DNA of 64,000 nt from Deltaproteobacteria bacterium. GTDB taxonomy: Bacteria > Myxococcota > Myxococcia > Myxococcales > 40CM-4-68-19. The stretch spans positions 89,001-153,000 of the forward strand of contig VBKI01000065.1 in NCBI GenBank assembly GCA_005879535.1, read 5' to 3'. Numbering within the stretch: the first letter of the stretch is position 1; every line of letters starts with the position of its first letter. This document shows positions 47,760 to 57,359 of this stretch, piece after piece. The notes below the pieces were generated by a model, which ran no database searches, was not told the DNA's origin, and saw nothing but the letters and a program-made list of their open reading frames with translations. The position numbers and the translations under genes were made by a program.

Positions 47760-49268
47760 ATGTCGCTGCGCCTCCAGCTGGTTCTGCTCTTCACCGCAGT
47801 CCTCGCCGCGACGCTGCTCGTCGCGTCCGCGCTGGGCCTGCGCATCGCGCAGCGATCCGTCGAGGACGAGATCCGGAAGCGTACCGTCGAGCTCGCGAAC
47901 GCCACGACGCTCGCGCTGAGGCACGCGGGCAACGACGACGATCAGATCTCCGACGAGCTCGCCGCGACGATGCGCACCAACCGCGGCCTTCTCCGCGCGG
48001 AGGTCGCCCGGCAGGCGGCGCTGGGCATCGATGCGGATTTCACGGAGGCGCGGATCGACCCTGAAGGGTCGATCGTCTTCAGGCGCTGGCGCGGCCCGGC
48101 CACGCGGCTGTCCGCAGAGCTGATCGACGAGCCCGACATCGGTCGCGCCCTCAGGGTGGTCGCCCCCTTCAACGATGCCCGTGGAGCCAAGGCGCGACTG
48201 GTGCTGCTCGCCTCGCACTCCGAGGCGGAACGGCTGGTCGCTGCCGAGCGCAGGGCGTTGTTGCTGGTCGCGGTGGGAGCCTCGGTGTTCCTCATCGTCG
48301 CTTTCTGGATCCTGCTCGGCCGGATCCTCATCCGCCGCGTCTCCGCGCTGCAGCTCGCCATGCGCGCCGTCGAAGGCGGGCACCTCGACGTCAAGGCGCC
48401 CGGGCCTCCGGAAGGCGGCGACGAGCTCGCGTATCTCTCGCGGGGGTTCAACCGCATGCTGGCGCAGATCCGCGGGTTCAACGCGGACCTCACCGGCCGG
48501 ATCGAGGAGGCGACGGCCGAGCTGACGAAGAAGAACCGCGACCTCGAGGAGCTCAACGAGCTGCTCGTCGCGGCAAGGCGCGATCTCACCTCCAAGGAGC
48601 GCCTCGCGGCGCTGGGCCAGCTCGCCGGGACCATCGCGCACGAGCTGGGCAATCCCCTCAACGCCCTGAACGGACACCTGCAGCTGCTCGCCCGAAGGCC
48701 CGAGCTGGCGGAGCCAGCGCGCTCGCAGGTGGCGGTGCTGCAGGGCGAGGTGGGGCGGATGACGCAGATCATCCGCCGCTTCCTCGATCAGACGCGCGGC
48801 TTCACGCCGACCGCGGAGACGGTCGAGCTGGCGCCGCTGGTGGAAGAGGCGCTCGATCTGACGTTGGGAACGGAAGCGCGGCAGCGGATCCAGGTCGCGC
48901 GCGAAGTCGACGGCGTCGCCGTGCGCACCGACCCGGGGCTCGTACGCCACCTGCTCACCAACCTGGTCGCAAACGCCGTCGACGCGATGCCGAACGGCGG
49001 GCGGCTGGAAGTGCAGGCGCGCAGCGAAGGCAAGGAGGTGGTGCTGCGCGTGAGCGACACCGGCACCGGGATGCAGCCAGACGTGAAGCGGCACATCTTC
49101 GAGGCGTTCTTCACTACCAAGCCTGACGGGAAGGGCACCGGGCTGGGCCTCGCCATCTGCAAGGAGATCGCGCGCGCGCTTCGCGGCCGCATCGACGTGG
49201 AGAGCGAACCGGGAAAGGGCTCCGCGTTCACGGTGCGCTTTCCGGAAGCGGACGCGCACGCTGCCTGA
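47760..49268 (+). CDS. Sensor histidine kinase (HAMP, HisKA, HATPase)
   Basis: 502 residues from ATG 47760. Seen: membrane helix at about 8-28, a periplasmic sensing region to about 160, second helix at about 165-190 (LLVAVGASVFLIVAFWILLG), HAMP (RVSALQLAMRAVEGGHLDV), a short coiled coil, HisKA with H294 in GTIAHELGNPLNAL, and ATPase boxes NLVANAVDAM, DTGTGMQ and GKGTGLGLAICKEI. It phosphorylates the adjacent NtrC-type regulator, whose ATG is only 9 bases downstream. The signal is unknown. Confidence 0.93.
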   Translation: MSLRLQLVLLFTAVLAATLLVASALGLRIAQRSVEDEIRKRTVELANATTLALRHAGNDDDQISDELAATMRTNRGLLRAEVARQAALGIDADFTEARIDPEGSIVFRRWRGPATRLSAELIDEPDIGRALRVVAPFNDARGAKARLVLLASHSEAERLVAAERRALLLVAVGASVFLIVAFWILLGRILIRRVSALQLAMRAVEGGHLDVKAPGPPEGGDELAYLSRGFNRMLAQIRGFNADLTGRIEEATAELTKKNRDLEELNELLVAARRDLTSKERLAALGQLAGTIAHELGNPLNALNGHLQLLARRPELAEPARSQVAVLQGEVGRMTQIIRRFLDQTRGFTPTAETVELAPLVEEALDLTLGTEARQRIQVAREVDGVAVRTDPGLVRHLLTNLVANAVDAMPNGGRLEVQARSEGKEVVLRVSDTGTGMQPDVKRHIFEAFFTTKPDGKGTGLGLAICKEIARALRGRIDVESEPGKGSAFTVRFPEADAHAA

Positions 49269-49277
49269 ACGTCCGTT

Positions 49278-50687
<1,410 letters not shown>

Positions 50688-50702
50688 GAGTTTTCTGTTT
50701 CT

Positions 50703-50832
50703 CTGTCGGACAGTCCGGCAATTTCGCCGCCCTTCGCTGTCGGCGGGGTGACAGAATCTGGCGGTCGGTCGAACCCTGCTTCTGTGATTTCAGGGACTTG
50801 GCCCGCAGTGAAGAGCTGGCAAGCTGCGTGCA
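50703..50832 (+). promoter_or_regulatory. Putative sigma-54 promoter with two upstream activator dyads
   Basis: A -24/-12 element TGGCAAGCTGCGTGCA at 50817-50832 keeps the GG and GC exactly 10 bases apart, as sigma-54 requires. Upstream lie two CTGTC/GACAG dyads: 50703-50713 (CTGTC-G-GACAG) and 50737-50754 (CTGTC-N8-GACAG), about 65-115 bases ahead of the -24, a usual place for enhancer-binding sites. The next gene has its Shine-Dalgarno at 50857-50861. That the upstream NtrC-type protein binds these dyads is inference. Confidence 0.5.
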
Positions 50833-50870
50833 TCGAACAGGGGACAGGACCGATCGGGAGGAACCCCCCA

Positions 50871-51086
50871 ATGCCGCAAGAGCCCCGCCAAGACGACCGA
50901 ACCCAGAGACTCCAGCTCATCGGCCGCGTTCAGTTTGCCTACGAGCAGTTGAAGGAGACGATGCAGCGCTACCACGACGACTCGCCGCGCGCCCGCGCAG
51001 CGATCGCGGCGGCAAAGCGCCGCCTCGCCGTGTTGAACCGCGCCCTCGCCATCATCGCCCTCGAGGCGGCGCAGCAGCCGGCCTAG
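50871..51086 (+). CDS. Small helical protein downstream of sigma-54 promoter
   Basis: 71 residues from ATG 50871, with GGGAGGAA nine bases upstream. Seen: a disordered charged N-terminus (MPQEPRQDDRTQRLQLIG) and two amphipathic helices (QFAYEQLKETMQRYHDDSPR, AAIAAAKRRLAVLNRALAII) rich in Ala and Arg. No Cys, signal peptide or membrane helix. I do not recognise a family. A candidate sigma-54 promoter precedes it, so it may be a regulated effector of the two-component system. It converges with cydB, sharing CTAG. Confidence 0.6.
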   Translation: MPQEPRQDDRTQRLQLIGRVQFAYEQLKETMQRYHDDSPRARAAIAAAKRRLAVLNRALAIIALEAAQQPA

Positions 51087-52057
51087 GCACGTTTGAAGAC
51101 GCGGAACAGCCACCACAACGACGGAAACAGCACGACGGAACCGATCGCGAGCGCGAGGAGCAGCAAGCGCAAGGTCGGTTCTGGCGCCGCCGCGCCCTGC
51201 AGCGTCAAGTCCGGCGCGATCAGGTAGGGCCGCTGGGCGGCGCCCCAACCGCCGACGATCAGCGCCACCTGGACGACCGCCAATGCGCGGGCAGTGCGAA
51301 ATCGCCGGGTGAACAGTGCCCAAAGGGCGCCCACGGCTGCAGCTCCCGTCGCCAACTGCAGCGGCCAGCTCCACGGCGACCTCAACAGCGTCTCGCGGAA
51401 ATGCCCGGCGCCGGGAGGGGTGAGCAGGCCCGCGGCGAGGGCGCAGGCCCCGACGACGACGGCGGAGACGATGGCACGCGCACGAAAATCGTCGCGCAGC
51501 TCCGGGTCGGCCGCCTCGACCGCGAGGTATACGGCGGCCAGGTACGCGAACAGCGCCAGCGCGAACGCGCCCACCGCGAGCGGAAACGGCGCCAGCCAGG
51601 GACGGAAGAAGCCCAGCTCGGGAGCGCCGTCGGGACCGGCGCGCAGCGCTCCGGAGGTGATGGCGCCGAGGGCAGAGCCGAGGAAGATCGGAGTGGTCGC
51701 GCTGGCGACGGCGAAGATCCGCCCCCAGCGCGCGCGTCCGCCGTACCGCCGGAACGCCCAGGCCGATCCGCGCAGCACGATCCCGAGGAGCATGAGCGTG
51801 AGCGGGACGTGCAGCCCGATGCTCGCGGCCGCGAACGCGCGCGGGAAGCCCGTGAAGAGGAGGACGACGATCAGGATCAGCCAGACGTGATTTGCCTCCC
51901 AGACGGGCGCGATGGCGTCGTCGGCGAGGCGCCGCTGCCGCTCGGCGCGAGGACCGGTGGCGAGGAGGTCCCACACTCCGCCGCCGAAATCCGCCCCCGC
52001 CAGAACGCAGTAGGCGATCAGCGAGACGAGCATCACGGCGGCGACGGCTTCGATCAC
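51083..52057 (-). CDS. cydB: Cytochrome bd-type quinol oxidase subunit II
   Basis: Membrane partner of CydA in the high-affinity, proton-motive quinol oxidase. 324 residues, GTG start at 52057, overlapping the cydA stop by 4 bases. Seen: the N-terminal family signature AYCVLAGADFGGGVWDLLA, WEANHVWLILIVVLLFTGFP, a GSALGAITSG loop, and about eight membrane helices ending SLWWLFRVFKRA. No cydX-like small gene is visible. Confidence 0.95.
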   Translation of the reverse strand: MIEAVAAVMLVSLIAYCVLAGADFGGGVWDLLATGPRAERQRRLADDAIAPVWEANHVWLILIVVLLFTGFPRAFAAASIGLHVPLTLMLLGIVLRGSAWAFRRYGGRARWGRIFAVASATTPIFLGSALGAITSGALRAGPDGAPELGFFRPWLAPFPLAVGAFALALFAYLAAVYLAVEAADPELRDDFRARAIVSAVVVGACALAAGLLTPPGAGHFRETLLRSPWSWPLQLATGAAAVGALWALFTRRFRTARALAVVQVALIVGGWGAAQRPYLIAPDLTLQGAAAPEPTLRLLLLALAIGSVVLFPSLWWLFRVFKRA

Positions 52058-53301
52058 TGCGCCTCCCGGAATTGCCGCCGGAGGATCTCGATCACGACCG
52101 CCGAGAGCAGCAGATAGACGACACTCACGGCGATGAACGGAACGACGAGGCCGCGCATGGGTGTGACCGCATCCGCGGTCCTCATCACGCCGTAGATCAC
52201 CCACGGCTGGCGGCCCACCTCCGTCACGATCCAACCTGCCTCGAGCGCGAGGAACCCGAGTGGCCCGACGAGCGCGGTAGCGCGCAGGAACCGTCCGGAC
52301 GGAGGTCGGCGGCGGATCCAGTTCCACGCCGACCAGACGGCATGCCCGCCGAGTAGAATTCCGGACAGCACCATTGCCTGGAAGAACGCCCGGACCAACG
52401 GCGGCGCGCGGTCCGCGGGCGGAATATCCTCGAGCCCGGTGACGACCGTGTCGGGCGAGTTTCCGGCGAGAATCGAGAGCGCCCAGGGGATCTCGATCGG
52501 TCCCATCGTGAGCGGTGCGCGCGACTGCGTGCGCTGCAGCTGCTCGATGGCGGCAAGCTTCGCCGGCTGCCCTTTCGCGATTTCGTGCCCGGCCCAATGT
52601 CCGGTCAGGGGCTGGACCAGCGCTGCCGGAACGGAGAGCGCCAGAGCAAGGCCTAGCGCTTTGCGATGGAAGCCGCTCCGCGGGTTGCGAAGGAGTCCGA
52701 CGGCGTGGATCGCTGCGACCGCCGCCGCGGTTGCGAGATACGCCGCCAATGTCCCGTGCACGATCTCGTGGGCGGCGAACGGCGTCCCCATGGCCGCGAT
52801 GGGATCGACGTCGACGAATCGTCCGGACTCGACGCGGAACCCGCGCGGCGCGTTCATCCAGGCATTGGCGATGGTGACGAACGCCGCGGAGGCGGCGCCG
52901 CTCGCGGCGACGACGCAGCCGGCGAAGAGATGCGTCCGAGGTCCGAGCTTCTCCCAGCCATAGAGGTACAGACCGAGGAAGATGGCCTCGGTGAAGAAGG
53001 CGAATCCCTCCAGCGAGAAGGGCATGCCGATCACCGGACCTGCATGCCGCATGAACCCGGGAAACAGCAGACCGAGCTCGAACGAGAGCACGGTCCCGCT
53101 GACTGCTCCGACGGCGAAGAGTACCGCCGTTCCCTTTGCCCAACTGCGCGCGAGCGACAGGTAGTCGGGATCGAGTGTCCGCCGGTAGCGCCACTCGGCG
53201 AGCACCATCAAGAGCGGCATGGCGACGCCGATCGCCGCGAAGACGATGTGAAAGGCGAGCGACATCGCCATCTGCCCGCGTGCGAAGAGGACGTCGTCCA
53301 C
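52054..53301 (-). CDS. cydA: Cytochrome bd-type quinol oxidase subunit I (short Q-loop)
   Basis: 415 residues, GTG start at 53301 with GGAG six bases upstream. Heme-binding subunit carrying b558, b595 and d. Seen: the N-terminal SLAFHIVFAAIGVAMPLLMV with the axial His, GFAFFTEAIFLGLYLYGWEK, TGHWAGHEIAKGQPAKLAAI, and the quinol-site GRQPWVIYGVMRTADAVTP. The Q-loop is short and the whole is below the usual 440-520 residues, like CioA/short-loop enzymes. First gene of the cydAB pair. Confidence 0.95.
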   Translation of the reverse strand: MDDVLFARGQMAMSLAFHIVFAAIGVAMPLLMVLAEWRYRRTLDPDYLSLARSWAKGTAVLFAVGAVSGTVLSFELGLLFPGFMRHAGPVIGMPFSLEGFAFFTEAIFLGLYLYGWEKLGPRTHLFAGCVVAASGAASAAFVTIANAWMNAPRGFRVESGRFVDVDPIAAMGTPFAAHEIVHGTLAAYLATAAAVAAIHAVGLLRNPRSGFHRKALGLALALSVPAALVQPLTGHWAGHEIAKGQPAKLAAIEQLQRTQSRAPLTMGPIEIPWALSILAGNSPDTVVTGLEDIPPADRAPPLVRAFFQAMVLSGILLGGHAVWSAWNWIRRRPPSGRFLRATALVGPLGFLALEAGWIVTEVGRQPWVIYGVMRTADAVTPMRGLVVPFIAVSVVYLLLSAVVIEILRRQFREAQ

Positions 53302-53371
53302 AATCGCTCCGGCGCATGTTGTAGCCGACCCCGGGGCCGATCGTCCGCGACTCGATGCCGCGGTGGGCGAA

Positions 53372-54070
53372 TCAAGTGTCCTGGGCCGTCTCGCCGTAGT
53401 CCCGGACGGCTTCTGCCGCCCCGTAGAGGTCGGTGAAGGGGACGCAAGGAAGCTCGTGCTCCTGGCAGTAGCGGTGCAGGAAGCTGCCTTCGCGCGCGAA
53501 CGTCCGATCGGCGAACTGCACCAGGCAGCGGTCGGCGAAGCCGTCGCCGATGCCGATCACGAAGCTGGCTCCTGCCCGCCGCGCCTCGGCGACCGCCACC
53601 CGCTTGCACGAGCCGCAGACTTCACATCCGGAGGCCCGCGATTCCGCTTCGCCGGGATAGGTGACTCGCAATCCCTCCGGCGCGAAGACCGCTTCGTTGG
53701 CCCGGACTTTCACCCATGCGCTCAGGGCCGGCGGCAGGTGGGCGGCGATCACCGCTTCGACATATTGGCGCAGTCCTCCGGAGGCGAGAAAGAAGGGCGC
53801 GCCACGGTCGCGGGCAGCCGCGACCAGCTCGGAGAACCCAGGGCGAAGCTTTGCCGCCTGCAATGCGAAGGCGATGACGTCCGCTTCCGGGGCGCGGATG
53901 GGCGTGTAGATGCTCTGGATGATCGCCCGCGTCGTGAGCTTGCCATCGGCGAACAGCTTCTTCTGCACCGCGAGGTAGTCGGCGCCGCAGAAGTGCTTGC
54001 TGATCTCGTCGCCGATGTCGTGGACCGTCGCGGTCCCGTCGAAATCGCATACCACCGCCAGGTCCGTCAC
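53372..54070 (-). CDS. HAD-superfamily phosphatase (MtnX/SerB-like)
   Basis: 232 residues from GTG 54070. Seen: motif I VCDFDGTATVHDIGD with nucleophile Asp and acid Asp, motif II LASGG, motif III/IV VIGIGDGFADRCL. The core resembles MtnX, the phosphatase of the methionine salvage pathway. A Cys-rich CEVCGSCKRVAVAE near residue 160 is typical of these close relatives. No other methionine salvage gene is near, so the substrate is not certain. It ends 70 bases from cydA and is divergent from xdhC. Confidence 0.8.
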   Translation of the reverse strand: MTDLAVVCDFDGTATVHDIGDEISKHFCGADYLAVQKKLFADGKLTTRAIIQSIYTPIRAPEADVIAFALQAAKLRPGFSELVAAARDRGAPFFLASGGLRQYVEAVIAAHLPPALSAWVKVRANEAVFAPEGLRVTYPGEAESRASGCEVCGSCKRVAVAEARRAGASFVIGIGDGFADRCLVQFADRTFAREGSFLHRYCQEHELPCVPFTDLYGAAEAVRDYGETAQDT

Positions 54071-54166
54071 GGCGCGCCTTGTAAGCGGGCCGGCGGGGAC
54101 GGCGCAAGCCCGACATCTGGACGCTCGCCTGCTTCCGCCAGCGGATCGGTGCGCTAGACTCCAGAT

Positions 54167-55048
54167 ATGAACCTGACGGACGCCGAGCTGTTCCAGGAGG
54201 TCGCGCGCAGGAGCGCGGCCCGGGAACCATTCGTGCTCTGCACCGTCACGGCCACCGATCGCTCGGCTCCAAGGGACGCCGGAGCGAAGATGATCGTCGC
54301 TGCGGACGGTGCGATCGTGGGCACCGTCGGCGGTGGGCCGCTCGAAGCCGTCGTCATCCAGGAAGCGGTCCACCTCTTGAAGCAGGAGGGCACGTCCTGC
54401 CAGCGCCGGTTCGCGCTCACCACGGCCGGCGATGCGGCGGAACCCCTTCCGCCCTCCGGGCCCATTCCCGACGAGCTGGGGATGAAATGCGGCGGGGAAG
54501 TGACGGTGTTCCTCGACGTGCTCCGGCCCGCGCCGAGGCTGGTCCTCTACGGCGCGGGACATGTCGGCGAGCGTGTGGCGAACATCGCGGCCGAGATCGG
54601 GCTGGCGACGACCGTCGTCGACGATCGCGAGAAATTCGCCACGCGCGACCGCTTCCCTCGCGCCAGCGAAGTGCGCTGCGCCGACCTTGCCCAGGATCCG
54701 CTCGGCGGGGTCGCTCCCGGAGCATCGGACTTCGTCGTCATCCTCACCCGCTGCCACGCGCTGGACGAAGGCGTGCTCGAGGCAGCGCTGCGCACGCCTG
54801 CGCGCTACGTCGGATTGATCGGCAGCCGCCGCAAGGTCGCGCTGATCCTGCGCAGCATCGCCAAGCGGCTCGGGCGCGATCCCCGCGACGATGCGCGCCT
54901 GCACGCGCCGATCGGGCTGCGCCTCGGCGACAAGACCCCAGGCGAGATCGCCATCTCGATCCTCGCCGAAATCCTTCTCCTCAAGAGCAAGGGCGAGCTC
55001 GCGCATTCCCGCCTCGCCCCCAAAGACGCCGTCCGCGTACGTGCCTGA
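54167..55048 (+). CDS. XdhC/CoxI-family molybdenum-cofactor maturation protein
   Basis: 293 residues from ATG 54167. XdhC proteins bind and sulfurate molybdenum cofactor before insertion into xanthine dehydrogenase or related enzymes. Seen: the N-terminal XdhC half (FVLCTVTATDRSAPRDAGAK, GTVGGGPLEAVVI, ELGMKCGGEVTVFLD) and the C-terminal Rossmann half (LVLYGAGHVGERVANIAAEI, ARYVGLIGSRRKVALI, PIGLRLGDKTPGEIAISILA). No molybdenum enzyme lies in the window, so this copy is an orphan here. Confidence 0.93.
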   Translation: MNLTDAELFQEVARRSAAREPFVLCTVTATDRSAPRDAGAKMIVAADGAIVGTVGGGPLEAVVIQEAVHLLKQEGTSCQRRFALTTAGDAAEPLPPSGPIPDELGMKCGGEVTVFLDVLRPAPRLVLYGAGHVGERVANIAAEIGLATTVVDDREKFATRDRFPRASEVRCADLAQDPLGGVAPGASDFVVILTRCHALDEGVLEAALRTPARYVGLIGSRRKVALILRSIAKRLGRDPRDDARLHAPIGLRLGDKTPGEIAISILAEILLLKSKGELAHSRLAPKDAVRVRA

Positions 55049-55107
55049 GAGAAGGCGGATTTCGCTACTTTGACATCTGCACGCCTGTTCACTTAGGGTG
55101 AGCGGCG

Positions 55108-57174
55108 ATGCCCAACGAGACCGCTCTCGCCCAGCAGGAGCCGTTGCAGCCTGCGGTCCGGCGCTATGCCCTGAAGACGTCGGCCCCGCCGCGCAAGGGC
55201 CTGGTCGATTACGACCGCGACCTCTCCGAGGAGCAGCGCGCCGTCGCCCTCTGCGATCCGCGTCCCACGCTGGTGATCGCCGGCGCCGGCTCGGGCAAGA
55301 CGCGGGCGTTGACGTTTCGAGTGGCACACCTGCTCGAGACGGGCACGGCGCCCGAGACGATCCTCCTCTTGACGTTCACCAACAAGGCGGCGCGGGAGAT
55401 GATGGCGCGCGTCGGCCAGCTTTGCCGCGTCGAGACGCGCAGGATGTGGGGCGGCACGTTCCATCACGTCGCCCACGGCCTGTTGCGCGAGCATGCCTCA
55501 CGCCTCGGATACGCGGATCGATTCGGTCTTCTCGATCGCGAGGACGCCAAGGAAGTGATGGCGAGCGCCACCGCGGACCTCGGGTATGGGGTCGGACAAC
55601 GGCGTTTCCCGCGCCCCGACGCGATGATCGATCTGTACTCGACGGCGGTGAACACCCAGCGCCCGCTGGCCGAGGTGATCGCCGTGGAGGCACCGCAGTT
55701 CGTCGCGCTGGAGGAGGAGATCCTGCGAGTCGCGCGCAGGTTCGCGGAGCGGAAGGCGCAGATGAACGCGATGGACTTCGACGATCTGCTGCTGAACTGG
55801 AAGCGCCTCCTGATCGAGGTACCCGGCGCGCGCGAGAGCATCTGCCGGCGCTTCAGCGCGGTGCTCGTCGACGAGTACCAGGACACCAACCGGCTCCAGG
55901 GAGAGATCGTCGACGCGGTCGCCGCGCCGCACGGGAACCTGCTCGTCGTCGGCGACGACGCGCAGAGCATTTATGCGTTCCGCGGCGCGCATTTCGAGAA
56001 CATCCTCAAGTTCCCCGAGCGCTACCCGCAGTGCCAGCACCTCCGCCTGATCACCAACTATCGCAGCACGCCGCCCATTCTCGCGCTCGCCAACGCGTCG
56101 ATCCGTTGCAATCGCAAGCAGTTCGAGAAGGAGCTGCGCGCCCACCGCGAGGGAGGTGTGCTGCCGGCGCTGGTGCCCCTGTGCGACGTCCACCAACAGG
56201 CCGAGTTTGTCGCCCAGCGGATCCTCGAGCTGCGGGAGGAGGGAATTCCGCTGCGGGAGATGTCCGTCCTCTATCGGGCGCACACGCACTCGATGGAGCT
56301 GCAGATGGAGCTTGCCCGCCGCGGGATCCCCTTCATCGTCCGCGCGGGAGTGCGCTTCTTCGAGCAGGCCCACATCAAGGACGTGCTCGCGCACCTCAAG
56401 TTCATCCAGAACCCGCATGACGAGCTTTCGTTCAAGCGGATCGTCAAGCTGGTCTCCGGCGTCGGGGCAGCGAGCGCGGATGCGCTCTGGGCACAGGTCG
56501 AGCAGTGGCTGCGCATGGGCCGCGACTCGCGCACCCAGCTCGATTCCCTGACCCAGCTGGTGCCGCCCAAGGCACGCTCCGGGCTGCGCGCGCTCGCCGG
56601 AGCGTTGCAGATCCTGGTGGCGATGCGGTCGCAGCCCAGCGAGATGATCCGCTGCATCCTCCACGAGGGCGGCTACGGCGAGGCGCTCAAGCAGCGGTAC
56701 GCGAATGCCCAGGCACGCCATGACGACGTGCTGCAGCTCGCGGATTACGCGCTGCAGGCGGAATCGCTGGAGCAGCTCCTCGCCGATCTCACGCTGCTCG
56801 ATTCGCTCGAAGCCGAAGACGTCGTGGAGGGCGCCGAACCGGACGAGAAGCTCACGCTCTCCAGCGTGCACCAGGCCAAGGGACTGGAATGGCGCGCCGT
56901 GTTCCTCATCTGGCTCGCCGACGGCCGTTTTCCCAGCGCGCCCGCCTTGCGCGCTCCGGACGGCGAAGAGGAGGAACGCCGACTCTTCTACGTGGCCGTG
57001 ACGAGGGCCAAAGACGAGCTGTACCTGACGTATCCAATGATGCAGGAGAAGCGCGACCAGGCGCGCCTGCTGCTCAGGCCGAGCCGGTTCCTCGACGAGC
57101 TCCCGGCGGCGCCGCCCCCCTACGAGAAATGGAGCATCGAAGTGGCGCCGGACCCGAAATTGCTCGCACAGTAG
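55108..57174 (+). CDS. UvrD/Rep-family superfamily I DNA helicase
   Basis: 688 residues from ATG 55108. 3'-5' ATP-driven DNA helicase for repair or replication restart. Seen: motif I LVIAGAGSGKTRALTFRVAH near 55-75, LLTFTNKAAREM (Ia), VLVDEYQDTNRLQ (II), LLVVGDDAQSIYAFRGA (III), TNYRSTPPI (IV), LSSVHQAKGLEWRAV (V) and YVAVTRAKDELYLTYP (VI). It is slightly shorter than PcrA/UvrD and has a 40-residue N-terminal extra. UvrD, Rep or a paralogue cannot be told apart by eye. Confidence 0.94.
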   Translation: MPNETALAQQEPLQPAVRRYALKTSAPPRKGLVDYDRDLSEEQRAVALCDPRPTLVIAGAGSGKTRALTFRVAHLLETGTAPETILLLTFTNKAAREMMARVGQLCRVETRRMWGGTFHHVAHGLLREHASRLGYADRFGLLDREDAKEVMASATADLGYGVGQRRFPRPDAMIDLYSTAVNTQRPLAEVIAVEAPQFVALEEEILRVARRFAERKAQMNAMDFDDLLLNWKRLLIEVPGARESICRRFSAVLVDEYQDTNRLQGEIVDAVAAPHGNLLVVGDDAQSIYAFRGAHFENILKFPERYPQCQHLRLITNYRSTPPILALANASIRCNRKQFEKELRAHREGGVLPALVPLCDVHQQAEFVAQRILELREEGIPLREMSVLYRAHTHSMELQMELARRGIPFIVRAGVRFFEQAHIKDVLAHLKFIQNPHDELSFKRIVKLVSGVGAASADALWAQVEQWLRMGRDSRTQLDSLTQLVPPKARSGLRALAGALQILVAMRSQPSEMIRCILHEGGYGEALKQRYANAQARHDDVLQLADYALQAESLEQLLADLTLLDSLEAEDVVEGAEPDEKLTLSSVHQAKGLEWRAVFLIWLADGRFPSAPALRAPDGEEEERRLFYVAVTRAKDELYLTYPMMQEKRDQARLLLRPSRFLDELPAAPPPYEKWSIEVAPDPKLLAQ

Positions 57175-57359
57175 GACATGGCGTCCTGCGCGAGACGCTG
57201 ATGTTCGTCTACGAGCTGTCGGGAACGGTGGGAGAGGTGGGGATTCCGGAGGTGGTGGATTCGAGGCCGGCAGGTGTAATTGTGCGGTACGACGTGTGGT
57301 GGAAGTAGGGGGATTTGTTGCGCCCCGGGCGCAGAGCGCCGTAGCATCAATCCAGCTTC

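Noticed and set aside
57175..57359. A short frame (57201-57308, 35 residues) between the helicase and Hsp70.
   Set aside because: No Shine-Dalgarno and no recognisable sequence; treated as a non-coding gap with nothing else visible.
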